Source: Methylococcaceae bacterium
GTDB taxonomy: Bacteria; Pseudomonadota; Gammaproteobacteria; Methylococcales; Methylomonadaceae
Assembly (NCBI GenBank): GCA_947505055.1
Contig: CANNLO010000053.1
Location: 1-20,433, forward strand
Direction of reading: 5' to 3'
Length of the DNA: 20,433 nt
The notes beneath the pieces are model-generated. The model saw nothing but the letters and a program-made list of their open reading frames with translations. It did no database searches and was not told the DNA's origin. The translations under genes were made by a program, and so were the position numbers. How positions within the stretch are numbered: position 1 is the stretch's first letter; each line of letters begins with the position of its first letter. Shown piece by piece: positions 7,634-15,727 of the stretch.

Positions 7634-9034
7634 ATGAGTATAAAAACACGTTTTGCCCCAAGCCCAACAGGTTATTTGCATGTCGGTGGTGCGCGTACCG
7701 CACTGTTTTCTTGGCTTTATGCACGTAAGCATGGCGGGAAGTTTATTTTAAGAATTGAAGATACTGATTTGGAACGATCAACTCAGGAGTCTGTAGATGC
7801 TATCTTGGAAGGCATGGCTTGGTTAGGTCTGGAATATGACGAGGGTCCTTTTTACCAGACCCATCATTTCGATCGCTATAAGCAGGTAATTCAGCAGTTG
7901 TTGGATCAGGGTGATGCGTATTATTGCTGTTGCAGTAAAGAGGAGCTTGAGCAATTACGTAGCGAGCAAATGGCTAACAAGGAAAAACCGCGTTATAACG
8001 GCAAATGTCGGGATTTGGCCGAGTCGAAAAGTGACAGGATTGCGGTAATCCGTTTTAGAAATCCGGTCGACGGCGTAGTCACCATTCCTGATTTGATTAA
8101 AGGCGACATTGTAGTTGCCAATAAAGAGCTGGATGATTTGATTATTGCAAGGGGTGATGGCACGCCGACTTACAATTTAACGGTAGTGGTTGATGATATG
8201 GATATGCAGGTCACGCATGTTATTCGTGGTGACGATCATATTAACAACACCCCTCGGCAAATGAATATTTTAAATGCCTTGGGAGCCAAGTTGCCGCAAT
8301 ACGCGCATTTACCGATGATACTCGGTTCTGACGGGGCTAGATTGTCTAAGCGACATGGCGCGGTTAGTGTTATGCAATTTCGTGATGATGGCTATTTGCC
8401 CGACGCTTTGTTGAATTATCTGGTGCGTCTGGGGTGGTCGCATGGCGATCAGGAGGTTTTTACCCTGGATGAAATGATTGAGCATTTCTCGCTTGAGAGC
8501 GTAAATGTGTCGGCCTCTACTTTCAATAACGAAAAGTTGTTGTGGTTGAATCATCAGTACATTATGAACAGTGATCCGGCTCATGTGGCGCGCCATTTGA
8601 GCTGGCATATGGGCGAATTGGGTATTGATCCCTCCGAAGGTCCAAGCTTGGTTGATATGGTTAAGGCTCAGCGGGAGCGTTGCAAAACCCTGGTAGAAAT
8701 GGCTGCAGCCAGTGTCTATTTTTATAAGGAATTTGAGAATTATGATGAAAAGGCGGCTAAAAAGAATTTCACAGTCGGTTCAGATAAGGTTTTAGAACGA
8801 TTACATGATGAATTTGCTGAGATCACAGACTGGAATGGCGAGGCCTTACATCAAATTGTGCTGAATCTTGCAGAAGCCATGGAGTTGGGATTGGGGAAGG
8901 TTGCTCAACCTCTGCGCGTTGCGGTTTGCGGGTCAGCAGTTTCGCCGGCCATTGACATTACCTTGTCGTTATTGGGCAAGGAAAAAACCTTGGCTAGAAT
9001 CTTACGTGCCATAAAGTATATAAATTCAAATTAG
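7634..9034 (+). CDS. gltX: Glutamyl-tRNA synthetase
   Basis: A class I aminoacyl-tRNA synthetase of 466 residues that charges tRNA-Glu with glutamate using ATP. The N-terminal Rossmann fold carries the HIGH-type motif [11 protein letters not shown] (9-19), and LSKRH (237-241) is the KMSKS loop. A zinc-binding-like insertion has C98, C100 and C125; the fourth position, a histidine (H127) in the E. coli enzyme, is D127 here. C-terminal helical anticodon-binding domains follow. The ATG at 7634 has no recognisable Shine-Dalgarno sequence (AACCAAATAATATC precedes it), which is odd for a housekeeping gene but matches the family N-terminus exactly. tRNA genes, including two for its own substrate, begin 46 nt downstream, an arrangement seen in other gammaproteobacteria. 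Confidence 0.97.
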   Translation: MSIKTRFAPSPTGYLHVGGARTALFSWLYARKHGGKFILRIEDTDLERSTQESVDAILEGMAWLGLEYDEGPFYQTHHFDRYKQVIQQLLDQGDAYYCCCSKEELEQLRSEQMANKEKPRYNGKCRDLAESKSDRIAVIRFRNPVDGVVTIPDLIKGDIVVANKELDDLIIARGDGTPTYNLTVVVDDMDMQVTHVIRGDDHINNTPRQMNILNALGAKLPQYAHLPMILGSDGARLSKRHGAVSVMQFRDDGYLPDALLNYLVRLGWSHGDQEVFTLDEMIEHFSLESVNVSASTFNNEKLLWLNHQYIMNSDPAHVARHLSWHMGELGIDPSEGPSLVDMVKAQRERCKTLVEMAAASVYFYKEFENYDEKAAKKNFTVGSDKVLERLHDEFAEITDWNGEALHQIVLNLAEAMELGLGKVAQPLRVAVCGSAVSPAIDITLSLLGKEKTLARILRAIKYINSN

Positions 9035-9036
9035 AG

Positions 9037-9065
9037 TTGGACTCAACCTGCAATTACTGTACAAT
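9037..9065 (+). promoter_or_regulatory. Strong sigma-70 promoter for the tRNA operon
   Basis: TTGGAC (9037-9042) and TACAAT (9060-9065) with ideal 17-bp spacing, just after the gltX stop. A GC-rich stretch (GCCCG) follows the -10, a discriminator typical of stable-RNA promoters under stringent control. Transcription would start near 9072, about 9 nt before tRNA-Ala. Confidence 0.7.
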
Positions 9066-9080
9066 GCCCGTTCTCAGCTT

Positions 9081-9156
9081 GGGGCCATAGCTCAATTGGT
9101 AGAGCGCAACACTGGCAGTGTTGAGGTCAGCGGTTCGATTCCGCTTGGCTCCACCA
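9081..9156 (+). tRNA. tRNA-Ala, anticodon GGC
   Basis: A 76-nt cloverleaf with encoded CCA end. The acceptor stem GGGGCCA/TGGCTCC contains the G3:U70 wobble pair, the identity element of alanine tRNAs. Anticodon stem CAACA/TGTTG encloses loop CTGGCAG, giving anticodon GGC. The T loop is GGTTCGATTCC. It reads GCC/GCU alanine codons and is first in a three-tRNA transcript. Confidence 0.97.
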
Positions 9157-9180
9157 AAAAGTTGAATAAAAACAGTCTTA

Positions 9181-9256
9181 GTCCCCATCGTCTAGTGGCC
9201 TAGGACACCGCCCTTTCACGGCGGTAACGGGGGTTCGAACCCCCCTGGGGACGCCA
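9181..9256 (+). tRNA. tRNA-Glu, anticodon TTC (copy 1)
   Basis: A 76-nt cloverleaf with encoded CCA. Acceptor GTCCCCA pairs with TGGGGAC; anticodon stem CCGCC/GGCGG encloses loop CTTTCAC with anticodon TTC; the T arm is GGGGGTTCGAACCCCC. U34 of this tRNA is a classical target of mnm5s2U modification, relevant to the genes at 18696-20307. Its cognate synthetase gene lies just upstream. Confidence 0.97.
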
Positions 9257-9345
9257 TTTTAAGGTTAGTTTTTAGTTTTTATGATTGTTCGAGTCATAGA
9301 GATTTAGTTTTACAGTTTATTTTTAGGCTGACTAAACCAGTTTTA

Positions 9346-9421
9346 GTCCCCATCGTCTAGTGGCCTAGGACACCGCCCTTTCACGGCGGTAACGGGGGTT
9401 CGAACCCCCCTGGGGACGCCA
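9346..9421 (+). tRNA. tRNA-Glu, anticodon TTC (copy 2, identical)
   Basis: Identical base for base to the copy at 9181-9256, including CCA and the preceding TTA, after an 89-nt spacer of unrelated sequence. This is a tandem gene duplication within the tRNA operon that raises tRNA-Glu dosage. The intrinsic terminator starts 7 nt after the CCA. Confidence 0.97.
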
Positions 9422-9427
9422 AATAAC

Positions 9428-9457
9428 AAAGGGTTATCAGATGATAACCCTTTTTTT
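9428..9457 (+). terminator. Intrinsic terminator of the tRNA operon
   Basis: An 11-bp perfect stem AAAGGGTTATC/GATAACCCTTT with a 4-nt loop (AGAT), running into seven Ts (9451-9457). Immediately downstream of the second tRNA-Glu. Confidence 0.9.
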
Positions 9458-9540
9458 ATGTCTGTGAGTTTGTTTTTTGGCTCAGCGCAGGAATTATTAA
9501 AGAATTTTCCTGTTATAGAGTCCTTCGAGTCCTAATGACT

Positions 9541-10494
9541 TTACAGCCAACCTTTGCGCTTAAAAAACCAGTAAGGTGAAACTCCCGCGAGTAGCATTAA
9601 GGCTAGTGCGCCCGGATAACCCAGTTGTAAATTAAGTTCCGGCATATACTGGAAATTCATACCATAAATGCTGGCTACCAGAGTAGGGGGGAGAAAGACC
9701 ACTGCAGCAATGGAAAAAATCTTGATAATCTTGTTTTGGGCAATATTGATAAACCCTTGGGTTGAATCCATCAAGAAATTGATTTTATCGAACAGGAAGG
9801 TAGTGTGTGACATCAAGGTTTCTACGTCACGCATGATTTCCCGTGCCGTTTCCTGTAATTCCGGATGATTACGCAAATGGCGTTGCAAAAAGGATATGGA
9901 GCGTTGCGTGTCCATTAGACATAAACGAATCTTACCGTTGCTATCTTCCAGTTTGGCCAGTTGATCAATGGCATTTTCAAGGTCGGAATCTATTTCTTCC
10001 AATACCAGATAACTCACTTCTTCCAGTTTGCGATGAATATCCTCCAATGCATCGGCTAGGTTTTCTACTTTTTGCTCAAAGATGATAACCAGTAATTCCT
10101 GTGGCGAATGCGCTTCAACCTGTCCTCGTCTGGCACGCATGCGTAATAAGCGAAAATCCGCCAGAGCGCCTTCCCTCAGTGTAATTAAGCGATCGTTCTG
10201 CAGAATAAATGCGACAGTTGCGGTGCTGTGTCTGCCTTCGCTTTGGGCAAGAAATAAAGAGCGAACATGAACGCCGGTATTGTCTGTAAAGTAACGCGCA
10301 GAAGATTCAATTTCCTCGACGTCATCTGATTCAGGCAGCGCGGCCCGTAAAAAAGCTTGGAGTTGCGTTCGCTCATGTTCACTGGCGTCGTGAGCGTCGA
10401 TCCAGGAAGCTTTAGCGACGGCTTGTTTAAGTTGATCTTGGGTTGGCGATTGTTCTTTGAGGCGGCCCTTGTCGATATTGAAGAGTCTTAACAT
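9541..10494 (-). CDS. corA: Magnesium/cobalt transport protein CorA
   Basis: A homopentameric inner-membrane Mg2+ channel, also passing Co2+ and Ni2+. At 317 residues it equals E. coli CorA in length and resembles it throughout, for example IRLCLMDTQRSISFL and KIFSIAAVVFLPPTLVAS. A large cytoplasmic N-terminal funnel (1-250) is followed by two C-terminal membrane helices (about 256-276 and 290-310) joined by the selectivity loop YGMNF (277-281) and MPEL, and a basic tail FKRKGWL. The start is ATG 10494 with GGAAAAA upstream. It follows sixA after 21 bp on the same strand, so the two are probably one transcript. Downstream it converges on the tRNA operon; only weak stems lie in that gap. Confidence 0.96.
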   Translation of the reverse strand: MLRLFNIDKGRLKEQSPTQDQLKQAVAKASWIDAHDASEHERTQLQAFLRAALPESDDVEEIESSARYFTDNTGVHVRSLFLAQSEGRHSTATVAFILQNDRLITLREGALADFRLLRMRARRGQVEAHSPQELLVIIFEQKVENLADALEDIHRKLEEVSYLVLEEIDSDLENAIDQLAKLEDSNGKIRLCLMDTQRSISFLQRHLRNHPELQETAREIMRDVETLMSHTTFLFDKINFLMDSTQGFINIAQNKIIKIFSIAAVVFLPPTLVASIYGMNFQYMPELNLQLGYPGALALMLLAGVSPYWFFKRKGWL

Positions 10495-10515
10495 AAGCTT
10501 TTTCCGTTCTTTTGA

Positions 10516-11025
10516 TTATTCAGGCAGGCTGTCCGGGCGAATCAATGTGATTAATTTTGCACAGTCGTCTGATAATTCGGTCCAGTTTCCATCAAATGAA
10601 AGATGAGCCAAAGCGGCAGTAGACATACATTTTCCGTTAGCGGATAACGGAACAGATTCAGTGGTTAATTTCATGAGTAAGTCTTCAAGTCCGGGATTAT
10701 GGCCGACTAAAAGCACTCGTTGGCCATAATCATTTGCTCTTAATATTTCAAGTAAAGTCGATGCGTTTGCTTCATAAATGTGTGGGTTAAAGGTGATAGC
10801 TGATTCGTCTATGTCCAATTGTTTGCAAACACGTTGGGCAGTAGATAGAGCTCGCATTGCAGGGGAGCAAAGTATGGCGTCCGGTATCAAACGCTGCTCA
10901 TATAGCCAACGACCTACTTGTTTGGCTGCGCGTCTGCCGCGTTTTTTTAAGGGACGGGAAAAATCATCCATCTCAACTGACCAATCTGACTTGGCATGGC
11001 GTAATAATAATAGTTCGTGCGTCAT
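10516..11025 (-). CDS. sixA: SixA-type phosphohistidine phosphatase
   Basis: A histidine-phosphatase superfamily enzyme of about 169 residues. SixA proteins remove phosphate from phosphohistidine, in E. coli acting on the nitrogen phosphotransferase protein NPr. The signature LLLLRHAKSDW places the nucleophile at H10. A second catalytic histidine lies in VLLVGHNPGLEDLL, the SixA-type second motif. I start at ATG 11025 and not at a TTG 15 nt upstream, because this fits the family length and the conserved strand begins at once. The protein is cytoplasmic with no signal peptide. It is the upstream partner of corA (21-bp gap), with no obvious functional tie between them. Confidence 0.9.
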   Translation of the reverse strand: MTHELLLLRHAKSDWSVEMDDFSRPLKKRGRRAAKQVGRWLYEQRLIPDAILCSPAMRALSTAQRVCKQLDIDESAITFNPHIYEANASTLLEILRANDYGQRVLLVGHNPGLEDLLMKLTTESVPLSANGKCMSTAALAHLSFDGNWTELSDDCAKLITLIRPDSLPE

Positions 11026-11123
11026 AAATATGTCCGTCAAATAATAAGACTACAGGTTGGTATTTATATCCTTGCACTATACCAGTTATTTTTTTTCAGG
11101 TTTTATTTAATCATGAAGTAACA

Positions 11124-11148
11124 AAATCCACCGGGTTGCAGTGGATTT
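11124..11148. other. Inverted repeat in the sixA / small-protein divergent region
   Basis: Perfect 8-bp arms AAATCCAC (11124-11131) and GTGGATTT (11141-11148) around a 9-nt centre, about 100 bp from both divergent starts. It is too far from a T-run to be a terminator; it could be an operator or a leader structure for sixA. Confidence 0.3.
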
Positions 11149-11185
11149 AATGCGATTTGGCATGCTGTATCAGTAATATTACTTA

Positions 11186-11214
11186 TTGTTTGGCCAATGT
11201 TAATTCTTTATCCT
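11186..11214 (+). promoter_or_regulatory. Candidate promoter for the 88-aa gene
   Basis: TTGTTT (11186-11191) and TATCCT (11209-11214) with 17-bp spacing, about 55 bp upstream of the start codon. The spacer contains the palindrome TTGGCCAA (11190-11197), which also occurs in two other intergenic regions here. Confidence 0.45.
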
Positions 11215-11274
11215 AAGGGTGATTAGCAATAGTTAAAAATTTCCATTCAAACCCCATCAATAATGAGGAAAGTC

Positions 11275-11541
11275 ATGACCATAAAAGAAGAGTTTAATAA
11301 TTTACTGGATAAGTTGCAGCTTGAGCGGGATGAAATTACGTTAAAAATACATTTGGCAACGATGGAGGCCAAGCAGGAATTTGAAGAAGCTGAAAATCAG
11401 TGGAACGGTTTAAAAACAAAAGCAACTGAAATAGCAGATGAATCAGTTGAAACCACTGATGAAATCATTAAAAAGGCCAAAATAGTTGCTGAGGAACTTA
11501 AAGAGGCTTATTGCCGTATTGGCAAGCGATTAGCTGAATAG
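11275..11541 (+). CDS. Small helical coiled-coil protein, 88 aa, function unknown
   Basis: I choose ATG 11275 because GAGG sits 6 nt upstream; an in-frame ATG at 11263 overlaps that ribosome site and is unlikely. The product is highly charged and almost wholly alpha-helical in appearance, rich in Glu, Lys, Ala and Leu with heptad-like spacing (LLDKLQLERDEITLKI, then AKIVAEELKEAYCRIGKRL). It has a single Cys near the end, no Pro, no signal peptide and no membrane segment. It could form a coiled-coil dimer, in the style of phasin- or stress-associated small proteins, but I do not recognise a family. It has its own candidate promoter and stands alone. Confidence 0.75.
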   Translation: MTIKEEFNNLLDKLQLERDEITLKIHLATMEAKQEFEEAENQWNGLKTKATEIADESVETTDEIIKKAKIVAEELKEAYCRIGKRLAE

Positions 11542-11864
11542 CACTCCCATTCGATATCGGAACAATATTTTCGTTTATATGTATATTTAATCATAATTCC
11601 ATTGGCAGTTCCTGAAAACAGTTTAATCCGTTCGATTGATTTTTGGGCTGTCTTGGATTTCCCTCTTTTTTTATTTATTGGCCAATTTTATGGTCAGTAA
11701 TTGTCCAATACTTCAGATGGTTATGTTTATATTCAATAGCCTGATATTAATCAGGGTAACTTTTGTCTATAATCGCTGTAATTTTAAACCCTTGCCAATT
11801 AATAATAGCTAGAGAGTTATTTTTTTGGTATTCGGGTCAGGTTCCAGTTAACAGGAGTAACCGT
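11542..11864 (+). other. Intergenic region upstream of the phosphoesterase
   Basis: About 320 bases without a gene if the phosphoesterase starts at 11865. It contains the perfect palindrome ATTGGCCAAT (11677-11686), a near copy ATTGTCCAAT (11700-11709), and a good -10 box TATAAT (11768-11773) without a convincing -35, about 90 bp before the start codon. Confidence 0.4.
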
Positions 11865-12551
11865 TTGAACCCTAACAACAAGATTTTATTTGCGGGCGAT
11901 CCGCATGGCGATTTTGAGCCGTTGATTGCTGCCGTGCACGAGTATAAACCAGAAGCAGTCGTGTTATTGGGTGATTATGATTTGGAAAAACCTTTGGAAA
12001 TTTGTCTGCAGAGCATTATAGGTTTAACCCAAATTTGGTGGATAGCTGGAAATCATGATTTTGAAACCCCCAGCAAGCATCGCCATCTTTTTCATTCTGC
12101 TTTGGCTGATAAGGGTTTGCATTTAAAGGTTACCGAAATTGCCGGACTTAGAGTTGCTGGTCTTGGGGGTATTTTTTTGGGTCGGGTCTGGTATCCGCCG
12201 CAGCCTCCTAAATGGCAAGACAAGCAGCATTATATAAATAGTCAGTCTACCCATGCCAGGCATTCAGTTATGTCATTAAAATACAAAGGTGCGATTTGGC
12301 ATGATGAGTTTGAGGCTTTAAAGGCGCTTAAGGCCGATATTTTAGTGACACATGAAGCGCCCGGTTCTCATCGGCACGGCTTTGATGTAATAGGTGATTT
12401 AGCTCTAGCGATGGGCGTCAAGCATATTTTTCATGGTCATTTGCATGAAAATTATGCAGGTATTGTAAAGAGAAATATCAAAGTATCTGGTGTGGCTAAT
12501 AGAACAGTCGCTAATTTAGAAGGTAAAATATTGCAAGCAGGACAAGGCTAA
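11865..12551 (+). CDS. Calcineurin-like metallophosphoesterase
   Basis: A cytoplasmic dimetal phosphoesterase of 228 residues, substrate unknown. All superfamily metal and phosphate motifs are visible: GDPHGD (D12, H14), GDYD (36-39), GNHD (62-65), a THEAPGSH motif, and HGHLHE near the C-terminus. The frame is open further upstream, but I place the start at TTG 11865: AGGAG (11853-11857) lies 7 nt before it, and the first beta strand (KILFAGDPHG) follows at once. A longer reading would add about 34 residues unlike the family. The family includes protein, nucleotide and diadenosine-tetraphosphate phosphatases; nothing here decides among them. It is closed by the terminator at 12582. Confidence 0.88.
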   Translation: MNPNNKILFAGDPHGDFEPLIAAVHEYKPEAVVLLGDYDLEKPLEICLQSIIGLTQIWWIAGNHDFETPSKHRHLFHSALADKGLHLKVTEIAGLRVAGLGGIFLGRVWYPPQPPKWQDKQHYINSQSTHARHSVMSLKYKGAIWHDEFEALKALKADILVTHEAPGSHRHGFDVIGDLALAMGVKHIFHGHLHENYAGIVKRNIKVSGVANRTVANLEGKILQAGQG

Positions 12552-12581
12552 ATTAAATATTTGTAATTGATTTATAAAGCT

Positions 12582-12629
12582 AAAGCCAGCTGTGAATACC
12601 ATAACCTGGGCTTCAACGCTGGCTTTTTT
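12582..12629 (+). terminator. Intrinsic terminator between phosphoesterase and ybiT
   Basis: A 9-bp stem AAAGCCAGC (12582-12590) and GCTGGCTTT (12618-12626) with a long 27-nt loop, merging into TTTTTT on the plus strand. It lies between convergent genes and may also slow minus-strand transcription, though that side lacks a clean T-run. Confidence 0.65.
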
Positions 12630-12643
12630 ATTGGGCTGATCGG

Positions 12644-14233
12644 TTACGAAGTCTGGCTACTTAAATAATCTTCATAATTACCGTTAAAATCAACAATCCC
12701 GTTGGGTGTTAATTCAATAATCCGGGTTGCCAGTGAGGACACGAATTCACGGTCGTGACTGACAAAAATCAAGGTGCCTGGATAATTTTCCAGCGCGGTA
12801 TTCAACGATTCAATCGATTCCATGTCCAAGTGATTGGTAGGTTCGTCCATGACCATGATATTGTTTTTTTGCAGGATTAGCTTGCCAAACAGCATACGGC
12901 CTTGTTCACCACCCGAAATGACTTTAACGGATTTGTTAATGTCGTCAGCGCTGAATAATAAACGTCCCAAAGTGCCTCGTATCGCTTGATCGTCATCAGA
13001 CTCTTTGCGCCATTGATTCATCCATTCGATGAGCGTTTGGTTTTCGGCAAAATCTTCGGCATGATCTTGTGCAAAATAGCCTACTTCAGAGTTTTCAGAC
13101 CATTTAACTTCACCGGTGTCCGGCGTTAAATCACCAACCAGAGTCCGTAACAGTGTTGATTTACCAATACCGTTAGGGCCGAGCACGGCGACGCGCTCAC
13201 CAACAGGAATCATAAGATTCAGATTCTTGAATAGAGGTTCTTCGCCATAACCTTTGCTCAGGTTTTCGACTTCCAGCGCCAGGCGATGCAGTTTTTTGGT
13301 TTGATCAAAGCGTAGGAACGGATTAACCCGACTTGAAGGTTTGACTTCATCCAGCTTGATTTTGTCCAGCTGTTTGGCGCGCGAAGTTGCTTGTTTGGCT
13401 TTGGAAGCATTTGCGGAAAAGCGACTGACGAAAGTTTGCAGTTCGGCAATCTGGACTTTTTTCTTGGCGTTTCCGGCAAGCAGTCGTTCACGAACTTCGG
13501 TAACGGCGATCATGTAATCGTCATAGTTGCCCGGATAAACGCGCAGTTCGCCGTAATCCATATCAGCCATGTGCGTGCAAACGCTATTTAAAAAATGGCG
13601 ATCATGCGAGATGATAATCATGGTGCAATTACGTTGATTTAAAATCTCTTCAAGCCAGCGTATGGTGTTGATGTCCAGGTTGTTGGTAGGTTCATCAAGC
13701 AACATTATGTCTGGATTGGAAAACAACGCCTGTGCGAGCAAAACTCGCAGCTTCCAGCCAGGTGCTACGGCACTCATCAGGCCATTATGTTGTTCCAGTG
13801 GAATATCCAAACCCAGCAATAGTTCACTGGCTCTGGATTCGGCGGTATAACCGTTATATTCCGCAAACACGGCTTCGAGTTCAGCTGCGTGCATGTAATC
13901 GTCTTCAGTGGCTTCGAGGTTGGCGTAGATGGTGTCGCGCTCGGACATCGCCGCCCACATTTCTGCATGGCCCATCAGCACCACGTCAAGGACGCGATAA
14001 TCCTCATAGGCAAATTGATCCTGACGCAGATTACCCAGGCGTTCGTTTGGACTAAGGCTGACGTTGCCAGCGGAAGGTTCCAAATCACCGCTCAAGATTT
14101 TCATGAAGGTAGATTTGCCGCAGCCGTTTGCGCCTATCAGGCCGTAACGATTGCCGTCGCCAAATTTGACAGAGACGTTTTCGAACAGGGGTTTAGCCCC
14201 GAACTGCATGGTGATGTTAGCTGTAGAGATCAA
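12644..14233 (-). CDS. ybiT: ABC-F family ATPase YbiT
   Basis: A 529-residue cytoplasmic protein with two ABC ATPase domains and no membrane part, closely matching E. coli YbiT (530 residues). ABC-F proteins bind the ribosomal E site and help stalled translation. Domain 1 has Walker [10 protein letters not shown] (about 34-42), a degenerate signature [10 protein letters not shown] and Walker [12 protein letters not shown] linker (about 245-315) rich in Lys and Ala ([17 protein letters not shown]) matches the ribosome-contacting arm. Domain 2 has GPNGIGKST, a canonical ISGGEQGR and MDEPTNHLD. The missing LSGG in domain 1 is normal for YbiT. The start is TTG 14233, which reproduces the YbiT N-terminus ([11 protein letters not shown]). 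It lies 61 bp downstream of yaeQ. Confidence 0.95.
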   Translation of the reverse strand: MISTANITMQFGAKPLFENVSVKFGDGNRYGLIGANGCGKSTFMKILSGDLEPSAGNVSLSPNERLGNLRQDQFAYEDYRVLDVVLMGHAEMWAAMSERDTIYANLEATEDDYMHAAELEAVFAEYNGYTAESRASELLLGLDIPLEQHNGLMSAVAPGWKLRVLLAQALFSNPDIMLLDEPTNNLDINTIRWLEEILNQRNCTMIIISHDRHFLNSVCTHMADMDYGELRVYPGNYDDYMIAVTEVRERLLAGNAKKKVQIAELQTFVSRFSANASKAKQATSRAKQLDKIKLDEVKPSSRVNPFLRFDQTKKLHRLALEVENLSKGYGEEPLFKNLNLMIPVGERVAVLGPNGIGKSTLLRTLVGDLTPDTGEVKWSENSEVGYFAQDHAEDFAENQTLIEWMNQWRKESDDDQAIRGTLGRLLFSADDINKSVKVISGGEQGRMLFGKLILQKNNIMVMDEPTNHLDMESIESLNTALENYPGTLIFVSHDREFVSSLATRIIELTPNGIVDFNGNYEDYLSSQTS

Positions 14234-14294
14234 GTTTTTGTTCCGAAGGGTTAGATTTAAAGTTCAAGAAGAAAGCACCGAGCTTGGTGTTGAG

Positions 14295-14831
14295 TTAATT
14301 AAGCCAGACATCAGGCACTATAGTGGCAGTGTTTTGTTCGTCACTCACCCAAATTTGTCCATCCTGGATGCTGATTTGCAGTTGCATGGTACGCTTTACC
14401 ATGGGGATGAGCTGATCTGTGGCTTCCTTGGGCAGATTAACAACTGTCAGATTTTTAAATCGCTCAAGTTTTGGTTTAATCTGGTTCCACCAGACCGTAT
14501 TGCGTCCGCCGTAAGTATATAGAATGACTTTGTCAGCGCGACTGGAGGCCTTGCGCAGACGTTTCTCATCAGGCATACCCATATCAATCCAGAGTTCAAT
14601 GTCATCTGTCAGGCTTTTTTGCCAGAGATCAGGTTCATCCTCAGTGCTCAGGCCTTTAGTGAATTGCAGATATTCATGCGCATTAATAACAAAAGCAAGC
14701 AGCCGGGCCATCATGCGTTCTTCGGTTTCAGAAGGATGCAGGGCAATGGTCAGGTTGTGCGATTGGTAATAGCCTCTATCCATGTCGGCAATCTGACAGT
14801 CGGCTTTATAGATGGTTGACTTAAGCGCCAT
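14295..14831 (-). CDS. yaeQ: YaeQ family protein
   Basis: A 178-residue protein close to E. coli YaeQ (181 residues). Shared landmarks are MALKSTIYKAD, HPSETEERMMARLLAF, LQFTKGLSTEDEPDLW, ELWIDMGMPDEKR and QISIQDGQIWVSD. Structures of the family show a PD-(D/E)XK nuclease-like fold, but its biochemical role is unsettled. It is soluble, without a signal peptide. The start ATG 14831 has no strong ribosome site. It lies in a minus-strand run 59 bp after the NYN gene and 61 bp before ybiT. Confidence 0.93.
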   Translation of the reverse strand: MALKSTIYKADCQIADMDRGYYQSHNLTIALHPSETEERMMARLLAFVINAHEYLQFTKGLSTEDEPDLWQKSLTDDIELWIDMGMPDEKRLRKASSRADKVILYTYGGRNTVWWNQIKPKLERFKNLTVVNLPKEATDQLIPMVKRTMQLQISIQDGQIWVSDEQNTATIVPDVWLN

Positions 14832-14890
14832 TTAGCGTTTTACGGTTTTGAATTAAAACACTATTCTAACAGATTTTAGTTGTTGAGTGT

Positions 14891-15364
14891 TCACAGTAAC
14901 AGTTTATCGTCTATGGCGATAAACTGGCTGGCCGAATTAATAAGAGAGGGTGCCGTTAATCCCGGTACGCCATAGACTTCTGTTCTGGTACCGTAGGTGT
15001 TTTTAGCTTTCTCCAGCAACAAGTCGAAGTCGCCATCGCCGGAGACTAAAATGATTACGTCAACTTTGGCGGCATACTCGATCACATCCAAGGTGATACC
15101 AACATCCCAATCGCCTTTTGCAGAGCCATCGCTACGCTGAATATAAGGCTTTAACTTAACGTTAAATCCAATCGTCCTCAGGATTTTCTGAAAGCCCTGT
15201 TGCTTGCTGTCGCCCTTGTCGATTGCGTAGGCAAACGCCGCTACCACTTGTCTGTTGTCGGTTGCCTGAGACCAGAAGGCGGCATAATTGAAGTGCCGTT
15301 GATAACTTTGCCGGGTGGTGTAATAGATATTTTGCACATCGGCAAAGATGGCGATTTTTTTCAT
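14891..15364 (-). CDS. NYN/LabA-like domain protein (putative ribonuclease)
   Basis: A 157-residue single-domain protein of the NYN (PIN-like) superfamily, whose members are metal-dependent ribonucleases or RNA processing factors. Acidic active-site positions are visible in FADVQNIYY (D9, N12), KGDWDVGITLDVIEYA (mid-protein), and VSGDGDFDLLL. The C-terminal strand-helix contains EVYGVPGLTAPSLINSASQFI, typical of LabA-like proteins. The ATG at 15364 is 4 bp beyond the ppnP stop, with no good ribosome site of its own, so translation is probably coupled to ppnP. The protein is cytoplasmic. Its RNA target is unknown. Confidence 0.88.
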   Translation of the reverse strand: MKKIAIFADVQNIYYTTRQSYQRHFNYAAFWSQATDNRQVVAAFAYAIDKGDSKQQGFQKILRTIGFNVKLKPYIQRSDGSAKGDWDVGITLDVIEYAAKVDVIILVSGDGDFDLLLEKAKNTYGTRTEVYGVPGLTAPSLINSASQFIAIDDKLLL

Positions 15365-15368
15365 GGTG

Positions 15369-15683
15369 TTATTTGATAAAGGAGCAGCAATAATCGCTGG
15401 GTGCTTTAACTTTCATGGTAAAGGCCGAGTTGCCAGGCACCTCAAAAGTTTCGCCGCCTTTAATGGTTTGCCATTGTTCTGTACCCGGCAATAAAACTTC
15501 CAGATCGCCATCAATGATTTCCATGATTTCAGGGGCACCTGTATTAAAGGTATATTCACCGGGTAACATAAAACCCAAGGTTTTTGATGAGCCATCGGCA
15601 AACGTGATTGTCCGGCTGCTGACATTGCCGCCAAAATAGACATTGGCTTTTTTGACGATGGTTACATTAGTGAATTCTGACAT
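15369..15683 (-). CDS. ppnP: Pyrimidine/purine nucleoside phosphorylase PpnP
   Basis: A 104-residue cupin-fold enzyme of the PpnP (YaiE, DUF1255) family that splits nucleosides such as uridine, adenosine, guanosine and inosine with phosphate to base and ribose 1-phosphate. Landmarks are [45 protein letters not shown], and [15 protein letters not shown] near the end, paralleling E. coli PpnP. The start ATG 15683 has AAGGAC 6 nt upstream. It is the first gene of a tight pair with the NYN-domain gene, behind a perfect 17-bp palindrome about 45 bp upstream. Confidence 0.94.
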   Translation of the reverse strand: MSEFTNVTIVKKANVYFGGNVSSRTITFADGSSKTLGFMLPGEYTFNTGAPEIMEIIDGDLEVLLPGTEQWQTIKGGETFEVPGNSAFTMKVKAPSDYCCSFIK

Positions 15684-15727
15684 GACTTGTCCTTGGATTG
15701 GAATGGATAAATAAAGCGCGCAATGAT

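Noticed and set aside
9181..9421. Tandem tRNA-Glu copies as attachment-site direct repeats flanking a mobile element
   Set aside because: Only 89 nt of non-coding spacer lies between them and both are complete with CCA; a simple tRNA duplication explains this.
9488..9512. CAGGAA / TTCCTG stem as corA terminator
   Set aside because: The stem has only 6 bp with a 13-nt loop and no T-run on the minus strand; too weak to call.
13732..14254. Long plus-strand open frames opposite ybiT
   Set aside because: They are antisense shadows of a conserved ABC-F gene with strong family motifs; the translations show no domain.
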